The notes under the pieces are model-generated. The model saw only the letters and a list, made by a program, of their open reading frames with translations. It did no database searches and was not told the DNA's origin. From NCBI RefSeq assembly GCF_001005295.1, contig NZ_LBMK01000004.1, positions 88,737 through 152,736 on the forward strand: DNA of 64,000 nucleotides, in the 5' to 3' direction. The translations under genes were made by a program, and so were the position numbers. The stretch is from Streptomyces yangpuensis. Lineage in GTDB: Bacteria; Actinomycetota; Actinomycetes; Streptomycetales; Streptomycetaceae. Shown in pieces: positions 8,493 to 16,851 of this stretch (positions are counted from its first letter, which is position 1; each line of letters begins with the position of its first letter).

Positions 8493-8527
8493 GCGAAGCC
8501 CCCTCCCCGGCCGGGAGGGGGCTTCGC
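8493..8527 (-). terminator. Intrinsic terminator after terD
   Basis: Perfect 15-base inverted repeat (8493-8507 with 8513-8527) around a 5-base loop, placed between the terD stop and the acetyltransferase start on the same strand. It has no U-tract, as is usual in Streptomyces. Confidence 0.8.
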
Positions 8528-8572
8528 CCGCGTGGGTGTCCGTCAGTGACGGACCCGGCGGACCCGGTGGAC

Positions 8573-9148
8573 TCAGACGTTGACGCCGAAGTCCTGGGCG
8601 ATGCCGGTGAGGCCGGAGGCGTAGCCCTGGCCGACCGCGCGGAACTTCCACTCCGCGCCGTTGCGGTAGAGCTCGCCGAAGACCATGGCGGTCTCGGTCG
8701 CCGCGTCCTCGGAGAGGTCGTAGCGGGCGATCTCGGCGCCGCCGGCCTGGTTCACGACGCGGATGTAGGCGTTGCGGACCTGGCCGAAGTTCTGGCTGCG
8801 GCTCTCGGCGTCGTAGATGGAGACCGGGAAGACGATCTTGTCGACGTCGGCGGGCAGGCCGGCGAGGTTGACGTTGATGGCCTCGTCGTCGCCCGCGCCC
8901 TCGCCGGTGCGGTTGTCACCGGTGTGGACGATGGTCTGGTCCGGGGTGGACTTGTTGTTGAAGAAGACGAAGTGGCCGTCGGAGACGACCTTGCCCATCG
9001 CGTTGACGGCGATGGCCGAGGCGTCGAGGTCGAAGTCGACGCCGGTGGTCGTACGGACGTCCCAGCCGAGACCGACCGTGACGGCAGCGAGGCCCGGGGC
9101 CTCCTTCGTGAGCGAGACGTTGCCGCCCTTGGACAGGCTGACAGCCAT
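8573..9148 (-). CDS. terD: TerD-family calcium-binding stress protein
   Basis: The 191-residue protein has the length and sequence of the TerD family. It opens MAVSLSKGGNVSLTKEAPG and continues with the GLGWDVR segment. It has the calcium-site signatures DFDLDASA and GDNRTGEGAGDDE, and the pair VFPVSIYDA and ARYDLSEDA. TerD proteins are cytoplasmic two-site calcium binders linked to tellurite resistance, stress and, in Streptomyces, development. No terZABCEF partners are adjacent, so this is one of the scattered solo paralogues typical of the genus. I chose the ATG at 9148, which gives the canonical family N-terminus. A strong hairpin terminates the gene. Confidence 0.92.
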   Translation of the reverse strand: MAVSLSKGGNVSLTKEAPGLAAVTVGLGWDVRTTTGVDFDLDASAIAVNAMGKVVSDGHFVFFNNKSTPDQTIVHTGDNRTGEGAGDDEAINVNLAGLPADVDKIVFPVSIYDAESRSQNFGQVRNAYIRVVNQAGGAEIARYDLSEDAATETAMVFGELYRNGAEWKFRAVGQGYASGLTGIAQDFGVNV

Positions 9149-9305
9149 GGGATTGTCCCTTTCCTCATCCGACATGCACGTACAGGCGGTCAAAGTACCG
9201 CTGACCTCTATAACGCGACGAGAGGCCGCTCGGGTTCCCGGTGTGAATTCCGGGTGACGGCAAATGCGGGTGACGCGGGCCGGGCGGGCACGGATCATAG
9301 GGGGC

Positions 9306-9731
9306 ATGCCTGGTCCTTATGTCATCCGCGGTTCGGTCGTGCTCCCCGAGGGGGAGCTGTCCTGGCGTTTCTCGCGGTCCTCCGGGCCCGGCGGGCAGCA
9401 CGTGAACACCTCGGACTCGCGCGTGGAGCTGCTGTTCGACCTGGCGGCGACCAAGGCGCTGCCCGAGGTCTGGAAGGAGCGGGCGCTGGAGCGGCTCGCG
9501 GGCCGGCTGGTGGGCGGGGTGGTGACCGTACGGGCCTCCGAGCACCGCTCGCAGCTGCGCAACCGGGAGATGGCGCTGGTCCGGCTGGCCGCGCTGCTGG
9601 CCGAGGCGACGGCGCCGCCGCCCAGGCAGCGCCGGCCGACGAAGATCCCGCGGGGGATCAACGAGCGGCGGCTGCGTGAGAAGAAGGCGCGGGCCGAGAC
9701 CAAGCGGGGCCGGACCGGCCGGGACTGGTAG
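9306..9731 (+). CDS. arfB: Peptidyl-tRNA hydrolase ArfB (YaeJ-type GGQ ribosome-rescue factor)
   Basis: The 141-residue protein has the release-factor catalytic loop SSGPGGQHVNTSDSRVEL, where GGQ triggers peptidyl-tRNA hydrolysis. It then has the short alpha/beta domain and a basic C-terminal tail (RRPTKIPRGINERRLREKKARAETKRGR) that family members insert into the empty mRNA channel. It lacks the codon-recognition domains of RF1 and RF2. I infer rescue of stalled ribosomes. The ATG at 9306 gives the usual family N-terminus (YVIRGSVVLPEGELSW). The gene is divergent from terD and followed by a 7-base tandem repeat. Confidence 0.88.
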   Translation: MPGPYVIRGSVVLPEGELSWRFSRSSGPGGQHVNTSDSRVELLFDLAATKALPEVWKERALERLAGRLVGGVVTVRASEHRSQLRNREMALVRLAALLAEATAPPPRQRRPTKIPRGINERRLREKKARAETKRGRTGRDW

Positions 9732-9737
9732 CAGGCC

Positions 9738-9779
9738 CGGGAGACGGGAGACGGGAGACGGGAGACGGGAGACGGGAGA
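9738..9779. repeat. Six perfect 7-base tandem repeats (CGGGAGA)
   Basis: Six uninterrupted copies start seven bases after the arfB stop, followed by a partial copy. This is a likely slippage-prone variable-number repeat between convergent genes. Confidence 0.9.
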
Positions 9780-9847
9780 CGGGACTCAGGGCTCCGGGGG
9801 CCGGCCGCGGGTGCCGGGATCGGCCCGGGTTCCGGGTCCGGCCCGGG

Positions 9848-10414
9848 TCAGCCAAGGTGGCGGTAGCGTCCGCGGAAGTACGTCAGCGGCGAGGAGTCCG
9901 GGGACGGCAGGGAGGCTGTCAGGACCCGGCCGATCACCAGGGTGTGGTCGCCCGCCTCGATACGCTTCTCCGTACGGCATTCCAGGGTCGCGAGGGCGCC
10001 GCTCAGCAGGGGCGCGCCGGAGGCCTCGCCGCGTTCGTACGGGAGGTCGGCGAAGAGCAGCCGGTCGCTGATGCGGCCCTTCATGGCGAAGCGGCCGGCG
10101 GTCTGGAGCTGGTGGTCGGCGAGGACGGACACCGCCCACAGCGGCTGCTCCGCCAGCAGGTCGTCCATGCGGGAGCCCTCGCGCAGGCTCACCAGGACCA
10201 GGGGCGGGTCCAGGGACACGGACAGGAAGGCGGTCGCCGTCATGCCGACGTCCTCGCCGCGCGGCCCTTCGGCCGTCAGCGGGGGCTCGTGCGCGGTGAT
10301 CAGGCACACGCCCGCGGCCAGCCGGGACATCGCGGCGCGGAACTCGTCATTGCTCACCCCCTCAGCATGGGGGTTCGCGGCGGGCGGGGCGGGTACAGGG
10401 GTCGTCTTCAGCAC
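9848..10414 (-). CDS. Flavin reductase family protein (FMN-binding split barrel)
   Basis: The 188-residue protein matches the flavin-reductase-like domain. It has FRAAMSRLAAGVCLITA, then MTATAFLSVSLDPPLVLVSL (the FMN-contacting segment), WAVSVLA, RFAMKGRISDRLLF, LECRTEKRIEAGDHTLVIGRV, and a C-terminal PLTYFRGRYRHLG signature. Such enzymes use NAD(P)H to reduce flavin for two-component monooxygenases, or they are oxygenase partners; no partner gene is adjacent. The first codon is GTG at 10414, and an internal start cannot be excluded because the first 20 residues are Pro- and Ala-rich. Confidence 0.85.
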   Translation of the reverse strand: MLKTTPVPAPPAANPHAEGVSNDEFRAAMSRLAAGVCLITAHEPPLTAEGPRGEDVGMTATAFLSVSLDPPLVLVSLREGSRMDDLLAEQPLWAVSVLADHQLQTAGRFAMKGRISDRLLFADLPYERGEASGAPLLSGALATLECRTEKRIEAGDHTLVIGRVLTASLPSPDSSPLTYFRGRYRHLG

Positions 10415-10573
10415 ACGGAAACGCTAATCTCGCCCTCCCGTACGGCACATCGGGCCCTGGTCCGAGTCGCGCCCCCGCCCCTCGGCCTAGGCCCGGGCGT
10501 ATCGTTTGCTCACGAGAATGAGGGGGAGCGCTCCCAGTCCGAACCGTCCCAGCGCGCACCGTTGTTCATCTCA

Positions 10574-10589
10574 TGTGACTTGAGTCACA
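10574..10589. promoter_or_regulatory. Crp/FNR-type palindrome upstream of cdgB
   Basis: The sequence TGTGACTTGAGTCACA matches the Crp consensus TGTGA-N6-TCACA exactly and has perfect 7-base arms. It lies about 130 bases before the cdgB start in the 301-base gap 10415-10715. Streptomyces Crp recognises GTG-N6-CAC-like sites. A near-match to the BldD pattern TNAC-N5-GTNA (TGAC CCTGT GTAC, last base wrong) lies at 10605-10617. Confidence 0.6.
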
Positions 10590-10715
10590 GAGGCCAAGAT
10601 TTGTTGACCCTGTGTACCTGCCGCACAGCTCACTGTGATTCAGTGGACGGGACACCGCAACGAAACGCCGATGACAAACCTGGAGTTGCTGTCGAGGTCT
10701 CGGGGAGAGCGAGCA

Positions 10716-12446
10716 ATGGAGACCGAGTCGGAGCCGTACGTCCGTCTTGCGACCCTGCGGCAGCTGCACCGGGTGGTGGCCGATCTCAACACGGCCCGCA
10801 GCCTGGCGGACACTCTGCAGACCGTCGTGGACGGCATCGTCGTGGGCCTCGGCTATGAGCTCGCCTGTGTCAACCTCGTTCGCCCCGACGGGGATCTCGT
10901 CGTCGCCGCCTTCGCCGGCGACCCCGCCGCCGAGGCCCTCATCACCGGTCGCGTGGGCTCCCGCGCCTCCTGGGAACGCCGTCTGACGATGGGTGAGTGC
11001 TGGGACGGGCTCCGCTTCATCCCGCACACCGAGGGCTGGGTCCTCCTGGAGGACGACGTCCCCCAGTGGCACACCGACGGCCCCGATCCGCGCTTCGAGG
11101 ACGAGTGGCACCCCGAGGACCGGCTCTACGCCCCCATGTATGCGTCCGGCGGGGAACTTCTGGGTGTCATTTCGGTGGACAGGCCGCGCAACGGCCGCCG
11201 GCCCGGCGCCTGGGGCCGCGAAGCGCTCCAGATGTACGCCTTCCAGGCGGCGATTGCGATCAGCAATGCGAGACTCCGCGCGAACATGCAGCGCGCCCTG
11301 GTCCGGCTGGAACGCGAGCAGCAGGCGCTCCGCGCCAGTGAAGAGTCGTTCCGCCAGGCCTTCGAGTACGCGCCCAGCGGCATGGCCATCGCCGAGATGG
11401 GCGGCGACCAGCACGGCCGGCTGCTGCGCACCAACGACGCGCTGTGCCGGCTCCTCGGCCGCCCCGCCTCCGTACTGCGCCGCTACTCCTTCTCCGACCT
11501 GGTCCACCCCGAGGACATCGGCACCCTGCTGCGGACCTCCGCCGAGGGCGGCCGCGCCGAGCTGCGTCTGGGCCGCCGGGACGGCACGTACGTATGGGTC
11601 TCGCTGCGCAACTCCGTCGTGGCCGACGCCGCCGACGGGCCGCGTTTCCTGCTCACGCACGTCGAGGACATCGAGGAGCGCAAGCGCCACGAGCTCCAGC
11701 TCGCGCACCGGGCCAGCCACGACTCGCTGACCGGCCTGCCCAACAGCGCCGAGCTGCGGGCCCGGCTCGGGGCGCGGCTGTGCCGCAGGCCGCAGTCCGC
11801 ACGGGCCAGCGCGATCGAGGCCCTGGACGCGGCCTTCGAGGGGCGCGAGGCGCACGGCGGGCACGACGGCCACGAGGTGCGGGCGGAGGCGGGCGGCGGG
11901 GGAGAGCACGGCTTCCAGCCCGACGGCCCCGACCGGTACCCGGGGGGTGATCCCTTCGACTTCCCCGGGGCGCCGACCGCCCCGACGGACGGACCGTACG
12001 ACCACCACGTGCACACGGTGGCGCCCGCGGCCGACGTCGACGACGGGACGAAGGGGCTCGCGGTGCTCTTCTGCGACCTCGACGGATTCAAGTCGATCAA
12101 CGACCGGTTCGGGCACCACACGGGTGACGCGGTCCTGATCGAGGTCGCCCGGCGGCTGACGACGGGCGTCAGGGACGGTGACACCGTCGCTCGGCTGGGT
12201 GGTGACGAATTCGTCGTCCTGGCGGACGGGCTCGGTGCCGCGGACGCGGCGGACCTCGCCGTCCGGCTGCGCAACGCGATCATCCCGCCGATCCGTGTGG
12301 ACGGCCGTGCGGTGCGTGTCGGCGCCAGTTTCGGCATCGGCTGGGCCAGCTGCGGCATGTCGGCCGACGAGGTGCTGCGCTCCGCCGATCAGCGGATGTA
12401 CATCGAGAAGAGGTCCCGCTCCAAGGCGCACCGCAGGGCCGGCTGA
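10716..12446 (+). CDS. cdgB: Diguanylate cyclase CdgB (GAF-PAS-GGDEF)
   Basis: The 576-residue cytoplasmic protein makes cyclic di-GMP. Order of parts: a GAF domain (about residues 20-180, beginning LRQLHRVVADLNTARSLADT), a PAS/PAC module (about 205-320; FRQAFEYAPSGMAIAE ending LTHVEDIEERKRHELQ), then the cyclase domain. The cyclase domain starts HDSLTGLPNSAEL and resumes with LAVLFCDLDGFKSINDRFGH. The active-site loop is RLGGDEFVVLADG. An insertion of about 88 His/Gly/Asp/Pro-rich residues splits the domain between these parts. The architecture matches Streptomyces CdgB, a BldD target that affects development. The ATG at 10716 has GGGGAGA upstream; ATGs at 10671 and earlier have no site. Confidence 0.88.
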   Translation: METESEPYVRLATLRQLHRVVADLNTARSLADTLQTVVDGIVVGLGYELACVNLVRPDGDLVVAAFAGDPAAEALITGRVGSRASWERRLTMGECWDGLRFIPHTEGWVLLEDDVPQWHTDGPDPRFEDEWHPEDRLYAPMYASGGELLGVISVDRPRNGRRPGAWGREALQMYAFQAAIAISNARLRANMQRALVRLEREQQALRASEESFRQAFEYAPSGMAIAEMGGDQHGRLLRTNDALCRLLGRPASVLRRYSFSDLVHPEDIGTLLRTSAEGGRAELRLGRRDGTYVWVSLRNSVVADAADGPRFLLTHVEDIEERKRHELQLAHRASHDSLTGLPNSAELRARLGARLCRRPQSARASAIEALDAAFEGREAHGGHDGHEVRAEAGGGGEHGFQPDGPDRYPGGDPFDFPGAPTAPTDGPYDHHVHTVAPAADVDDGTKGLAVLFCDLDGFKSINDRFGHHTGDAVLIEVARRLTTGVRDGDTVARLGGDEFVVLADGLGAADAADLAVRLRNAIIPPIRVDGRAVRVGASFGIGWASCGMSADEVLRSADQRMYIEKRSRSKAHRRAG

Positions 12447-12514
12447 GGCGGTCCGTCACCCGTGTGTGCACCTGTTCGGGGTAGGCTCCCGGGGGTCGAA
12501 AGGAGTGACCTGCG

Positions 12515-13537
12515 ATGACGACGCCCGCGAACAACGGCTCGCACGGTGGGGCGAACAAGCCCGAGGACGATGATCCGTTCGGCTATCTCTACGAGGATGG
12601 CCAGGCGGCCGGCGCCACCCCGCCCTCGTCGGGCGGCGGATACGGCTACCCCGGGGCGTCGGTCGGCGGTCACCCCGGTGCGCAGCCCGGTGTCCCCCGT
12701 ACCTCGCACCACCAGGTGCGGACGGTCGGCGACCGCAGGAACGGCGGCCAGCGCGGTCCCGTCCCCCAGCAGCAGAACCCCGGCTACCAGGCCCAGTACC
12801 AGGCGCCCGAGGCGCTGCAGGCGGGCGGCTACGGCGTTCCGCAGCAGCCCCAGTCCGGGCAGCAGACCCAGACGATCGGGCACCCCGGCGGGCACGGCGG
12901 GCACGGTGGCGGCGCCTCCAGCCGGCGCGGTCTGCTGATCGCGGCCGTCGCGGTGGTGGGCGCGGTCGTGATCGGCATCGGCGCGGCCCTCGCCTTCGGC
13001 GACAGGGACAAGCCCGAGGACAAGGGCAAGGACACCGCGACCGGCGGCGGCCAGCAGTCGGCGGCCCCGCAGGACCCGGCGAGCCCCACCCCGAGCGCGA
13101 AGCCCTCGCAGGTCCAGCTGCCGAAGGCGGACTTCGGCGGCAGCGGCATGTCCCTCACGGGCGGTGCGAACCTGCAGAACACGCTGCCGGGCGCGAAGAG
13201 CGAGAACGGCCAGTACGTGACGGGTCTGAACGCGGTGGGTGCGGCGGCCACCTGGTCGCTGGAGGTCCCCAAGACGGGCAAGTACAAGCTGAAGATGACC
13301 TACGGGGTGCCGGGTAAGGACGCCAACACCACGCTGACGGTCAACGGCGAGGCACAGACCCGGCCGGTGAACATGGCGAACTTCTCCAAGGCTGCCCCCG
13401 GCGACTGGGCCAAGGGCTGGACCAACACCTACTCGCTGGTGGATCTCAAGCAGGGCGCCAACACGATCAAGATCTCGTGCGAGGCGGGCAACCAGTGCGA
13501 CGTCGTCCTCGACCAGCTCTGGCTGGAACAGGGCTGA
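12515..13537 (+). CDS. Membrane-anchored carbohydrate-binding (CBM35/CBM6-like) protein
   Basis: The 340-residue protein has a disordered cytoplasmic N-terminus of about 135 residues rich in Gly, Gln, Pro and His (YEDGQAAGATPPSSGGGYG). One transmembrane helix follows (GLLIAAVAVVGAVVIGIGAA, about residues 140-160). A Pro/Ser/Thr linker and an extracellular beta-sandwich come next. The C-terminal domain has ATWSLEVPKTGKYKLKMTYG and ANTTLTVNGEA, then VDLKQGANTIKISCE and VLDQLWLE, a pattern seen in CBM35/CBM6-type modules. No catalytic domain is present, so a cell-wall or glycan-sensing or tethering role is possible. AAGGAG lies about ten bases before the ATG. The gene follows cdgB closely and may share its transcript. 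Confidence 0.75.
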   Translation: MTTPANNGSHGGANKPEDDDPFGYLYEDGQAAGATPPSSGGGYGYPGASVGGHPGAQPGVPRTSHHQVRTVGDRRNGGQRGPVPQQQNPGYQAQYQAPEALQAGGYGVPQQPQSGQQTQTIGHPGGHGGHGGGASSRRGLLIAAVAVVGAVVIGIGAALAFGDRDKPEDKGKDTATGGGQQSAAPQDPASPTPSAKPSQVQLPKADFGGSGMSLTGGANLQNTLPGAKSENGQYVTGLNAVGAAATWSLEVPKTGKYKLKMTYGVPGKDANTTLTVNGEAQTRPVNMANFSKAAPGDWAKGWTNTYSLVDLKQGANTIKISCEAGNQCDVVLDQLWLEQG

Positions 13538-13558
13538 TCCGGCCAGAGCTGCCCGCCC

Positions 13559-14479
13559 CTAGGCGGCGGGCGTCACCTTCACCGACCCCCGTACTTCCTC
13601 GTAGGTGCGGGGGTCGAACTCTCCCGCCGCCGGGGACAGGACCGTGGCCGCCGAGAGGGCGACCGCGCGGGTGAGGCGGTCCGGCCAGTCCAGGCCCTCG
13701 GCGAGGCCGGACAGCAGGCCCGCGACGACGGAGTCGCCGGCTCCGGTGGGGTTGCCGGACAGCGGGCGCGGCGGGGCCGCCTGCCAGGTGCCCTCGGCGG
13801 TGGCGGCCAGCAGGCCGGCCGGGCCGAGCGAGGTGACCACCGCGTGCGCGCCGCGGCGGCGGGCGTCGCGGCTGGCGGGCAGCGGGTCGCGGGAGCCGGT
13901 CAGCTCGGCCAGTTCGGCGGCGTTCGGCTTGATGATCTCGGGGCGGGCGGCGACTGCGCGGCGCAGGGCCTCGCCGCTGGTGTCCAGCAGGACGGGGACC
14001 CCGGCCGCGCGGGCGGCCCGTACGAGCACGGCGTACGCGCCCACGGGCACGCCCGGCGGGAGGCTGCCGCACAGGGCCACCGCCCGCACCCCGGCGACCA
14101 GCTCCTCGTAGTGCGCGAGGAACCGTGACCACTCCGCGGGTGTGATGAGCGGGCCCGGCTCGTTGAACTGCGTGGTGTCGCCGGAGGCTTCGTCGACGAC
14201 GGCCAGGGTGCGGCGTGAGGGGCCCTCGCAGGGGAGCAGGGCGTCCACCACGCCGGGGCATGTCGCCAGCTGCCGGCGGACGACGGAGCCGACCGGGCCG
14301 CCGGCGAAGCCCGTCGCCGTCACCTTGTGACCGAGGGCGCCGAGGACGCGGGCGACGTTGAGCCCCTTGCCGCCGGGCCGTTCGGTGACGGCGGTGACCC
14401 GGTGCGAGGCGTGCGGAAGCAGCCGCGGCACGCGGTAGGTGACGTCGAGTGCGGTGTTGAGCGTCACGGTCAGGATCAT
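13559..14479 (-). CDS. 1-phosphofructokinase-type hexose-phosphate kinase (PfkB family)
   Basis: The 306-residue kinase has the PfkB signatures. It starts MILTVTLNTALDVTYRV, then ERPGGKGLNVARVLGALG (signature 1). PEIIKPNAAELAELTG forms the middle. The C-terminal signature 2 GNPTGAGDSVVAGLLSGLAEG carries the catalytic Asp and the anion hole. The N-terminus and NVAR motif fit the FruK/LacC subgroup, which phosphorylates fructose-1-P or tagatose-6-P. Its location beside nagA suggests sugar-phosphate metabolism, but the substrate is not shown. The ATG at 14479 gives the canonical start; upstream codons in the open frame are not conserved. It is convergent with the CBM protein gene. Confidence 0.82.
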   Translation of the reverse strand: MILTVTLNTALDVTYRVPRLLPHASHRVTAVTERPGGKGLNVARVLGALGHKVTATGFAGGPVGSVVRRQLATCPGVVDALLPCEGPSRRTLAVVDEASGDTTQFNEPGPLITPAEWSRFLAHYEELVAGVRAVALCGSLPPGVPVGAYAVLVRAARAAGVPVLLDTSGEALRRAVAARPEIIKPNAAELAELTGSRDPLPASRDARRRGAHAVVTSLGPAGLLAATAEGTWQAAPPRPLSGNPTGAGDSVVAGLLSGLAEGLDWPDRLTRAVALSAATVLSPAAGEFDPRTYEEVRGSVKVTPAA

Positions 14480-14579
14480 GGGCACCCCCGGGTCTGTTGC
14501 TGCCGGGATCATGCCAAACACGAGGCGGTCGGCCCAGTCCCACGGGCCGACCGCCGCGGCTGCGCCAGCCGCTTGGCCG

Positions 14580-15743
14580 TCAGAGCTGCCCTCGGACGGC
14601 GGGGCTGACGATCCATTCGCCGCGCCGCATGACGCCCTTGACGTCGAAGGCGGCGTCCAGGACGACGAGGTCCGCGTACTTGCCGGGCTCCAGTGAGCCG
14701 ACCTGGTCGTACAGGCCGAGCAGCTTGGCCGGGTTGGCGGAGATCGCCTGGACCACGGACTCCACCGGCAGCTTGTCGAGGGTCACCGAGCGCTTGAAGG
14801 CGGTGTCCAGGGTGAGCGTCGAGCCGGCGATGGAGCCGCCCTCGACGAGGCGCGCCACACCGTCCTTGACCTCGACCTCCAGCGGGCCGAGGTGGTAGGT
14901 CCCGTCGCCGAAACCGGCCGCGTCCATGGCGTCGGTGATGAGCGCCACGCGGTGTGCGCCCGCGTGGTGGAAGGCCAGTTCGAGGGCTGCGGGGTGCAGG
15001 TGCGTCCCGTCGTTGATGAGCTCGACGGTGATCCGCTCGTCCTCCAGGAGGGCGGCGATCGGGCCGGGTTCGCGGTGCGCGAGGGCGGGCATCGCGTTGA
15101 AGAGGTGGGTGGCCACGGTCGCGCCCGCGTCGATCGCGGCGCGCGTCTGCTCGTAACTGGCGTCGGTGTGCCCGATCGCGGCGATCACCCCGTGCTCGGC
15201 CAGCAGCCGTACGGAGTCCAGGCCGCCCGGGAGTTCGGTGGCCAGGGTGACCATGCGGGCGGCGCCGTGGGCCGCGTCGACGAGCTTGCGGACCTCGGCC
15301 GGGTCGGGGTCGCGGAGCAGGTCCTCCTTGTGGGCGCCCTTGCGGCAGGGGTTGATGAACGGCCCCTCGAAGTGGATGCCGGCGATCTCGCCCGCCTGCG
15401 TCAGTTCGGCCAGCAGCCCGGCCCGGCGGGCCAGTTCGTCCAGGTTCCCGGTGACGGTGGAGGCGACCAGGGTGGTGGTGCCGTGCGCGCGGTGGGTACG
15501 TACGCCCTGGAGCACGTCCTCGGCGGTGCCGGAGGTGAACGAGGCGCCGCCGCCGCCGTGGTTGTGCATGTCGACAAAGCCGGGGACGATCCAGTGCCCC
15601 GTCAGGTCGACGATGTCCGCGCCCTCGCGGGCGCTCCCGGCGATGCGGTCGCCGTCGACGATGACCCGGCCGCCCGCCACGGTCCCGGTGGGCAGCACCA
15701 CCCTGGCGCCGGAGAGAACAGTGCCGTGTGCGCTTCCGGACAT
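14580..15743 (-). CDS. nagA: N-acetylglucosamine-6-phosphate deacetylase NagA
   Basis: The 387-residue enzyme removes acetate from GlcNAc-6-P to give glucosamine-6-P. It is a TIM-barrel amidohydrolase: the metal-site start is VPGFVDMHNHGGGGASF. The GIHFEGPFINPCRKGAH segment carries a metal-ligand Glu and substrate contacts. IGHTDASYEQT, THLFNAMPAL and the catalytic-Asp strand ALITDAMDAAGFGDG follow. The start overlaps the nagK stop by one base (TGATG), so the two are translationally coupled. The dre-like site upstream of nagK implies control by DasR, the GntR-type regulator of GlcNAc metabolism. Confidence 0.95.
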   Translation of the reverse strand: MSGSAHGTVLSGARVVLPTGTVAGGRVIVDGDRIAGSAREGADIVDLTGHWIVPGFVDMHNHGGGGASFTSGTAEDVLQGVRTHRAHGTTTLVASTVTGNLDELARRAGLLAELTQAGEIAGIHFEGPFINPCRKGAHKEDLLRDPDPAEVRKLVDAAHGAARMVTLATELPGGLDSVRLLAEHGVIAAIGHTDASYEQTRAAIDAGATVATHLFNAMPALAHREPGPIAALLEDERITVELINDGTHLHPAALELAFHHAGAHRVALITDAMDAAGFGDGTYHLGPLEVEVKDGVARLVEGGSIAGSTLTLDTAFKRSVTLDKLPVESVVQAISANPAKLLGLYDQVGSLEPGKYADLVVLDAAFDVKGVMRRGEWIVSPAVRGQL

Positions 15744-16684
15744 CAGGCCGGTACCTCCGTGGCGAGTAGGTCCCAGGCGAGCAGCCCTGCGCCCAGGCAG
15801 CCGGCGGTGTCCCCGAGGGCCGCCGGCACGATGTGGGGGAGCCGCTGGAACGTCACGCGCTCCTCCACGGCCTTCCGTAGTGGTGTGAACAAGGTTTCCC
15901 CGGCCTCGGCGAGCCCGCCACCGATGATCAGAGTGCGCGGGTCCAGCAGGGTGATGGCGGTGACCAGCCCGTCGGCGAGGGCTCCGACGGCGGCCAGCCA
16001 GACCTCGCGGGCGCGCGCGTCACCGGACCGGACGGCCTTGGCGCAGTCGGCGGCGTCGGCCTCCGGGTCGCCGGAGGCGGCCGCCCAGGCGCGGCTGACG
16101 GCGGCGGCGGAGGCGAGGGTCTCCAGGCAGCCGCGCTGGCCGCAGCCGCAGTCGGGGCCGCCGGGGCGCACCACGATGTGTCCGATCTCGCCCGCGTACC
16201 CGTGTGCGCCGGCCTCGATGCAGCCGGCGATGCCGATGGCGCCGGCGATGCCGGTGCCGAGGGGGACGAAGAGGAAGCGGTCGGCGCCCCGGCCGGCGCC
16301 GATGCGTCCTTCGGCGAGTCCGCCCGTGCGCACGTCGTGGCCGAGGGCCACGGGGATGCCGCCGAGGCGCCCGGTGAGGAGCGCGCGCAGCGGTACGTCG
16401 CGCCAGCCGAGGTTCGCCGCGTAGACGGCGACGCCGTTCTCGGCGTCGACGATGCCCGGGACGGCGACCCCGGCGGCCGAGGCGGCCCGTCCGAAGCGTT
16501 CCCGGCCGGTGTCGAGCAGCTCGGCGGCGAAGTCCTGGATCGTCTCGACGACGGCGTCCGGGCCCCGCTCGCGGCCGGTGGCGCGGCGCGCTTCGTGCAG
16601 CAGGGTGCCGTCCTCGGCGATGAGGGCGGCCTTCATCCCGGTGCCGCCCACATCGAGGGCGATGACGTGTTTCACGGGTTTCAC
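15743..16684 (-). CDS. nagK: N-acetylglucosamine kinase NagK (ROK family)
   Basis: The 313-residue kinase phosphorylates GlcNAc to GlcNAc-6-P, the substrate of the coupled NagA. The nucleotide-binding start is VIALDVGGTGMKAALIAEDG. The ROK core has GHDVRTGGLAEGRIGAG and VPLGTGIAGAI, then the substrate and zinc region EIGHIVVRPGGPDCGCGQRG with the CGCGxxGC cysteines. IIGGGLAEAGETLF closes the C-lobe. Two in-frame GTG codons (16684 and 16675) are both possible starts. First gene of the nagKA operon, with a dre-like operator at 16712-16727. Confidence 0.92.
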   Translation of the reverse strand: MKPVKHVIALDVGGTGMKAALIAEDGTLLHEARRATGRERGPDAVVETIQDFAAELLDTGRERFGRAASAAGVAVPGIVDAENGVAVYAANLGWRDVPLRALLTGRLGGIPVALGHDVRTGGLAEGRIGAGRGADRFLFVPLGTGIAGAIGIAGCIEAGAHGYAGEIGHIVVRPGGPDCGCGQRGCLETLASAAAVSRAWAAASGDPEADAADCAKAVRSGDARAREVWLAAVGALADGLVTAITLLDPRTLIIGGGLAEAGETLFTPLRKAVEERVTFQRLPHIVPAALGDTAGCLGAGLLAWDLLATEVPA

Positions 16685-16711
16685 AGAGACAGTCTCGCGT
16701 GCTCGGGGGCG

Positions 16712-16727
16712 AAAGGTCTAGTCCAAT
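16712..16727. promoter_or_regulatory. dre-like DasR operator of nagKA
   Basis: AAAGGTCTAGTCCAAT resembles the dre consensus ACTGGTCTAGACCAGT, keeping GGTCTAG and the CC half. It sits about 30 bases upstream of the nagK start. DasR releases such sites when it binds glucosamine-6-P or GlcNAc-6-P. Confidence 0.75.
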
Positions 16728-16797
16728 GAGAGGGATTGTTGAGTGACCATACAAATCGGGCGCCCTGGTGGGGAGCCCGATGTGGACGAGCCGCCAA

Positions 16798-16813
16798 AGT
16801 GGTGTAGACCTTA
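16798..16813. promoter_or_regulatory. dre-like DasR operator of the sugar-binding lipoprotein gene
   Basis: AGTGGTGTAGACCTTA keeps most of the dre core (one change in GGTCTAGACC). It lies about 40 bases upstream of the GTG start at 16852, in the divergent gap shared with nagKA. Confidence 0.6.
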
Positions 16814-16851
16814 CGTGGATCGTACGTACAACAAGGGGTGGATCGATACCT

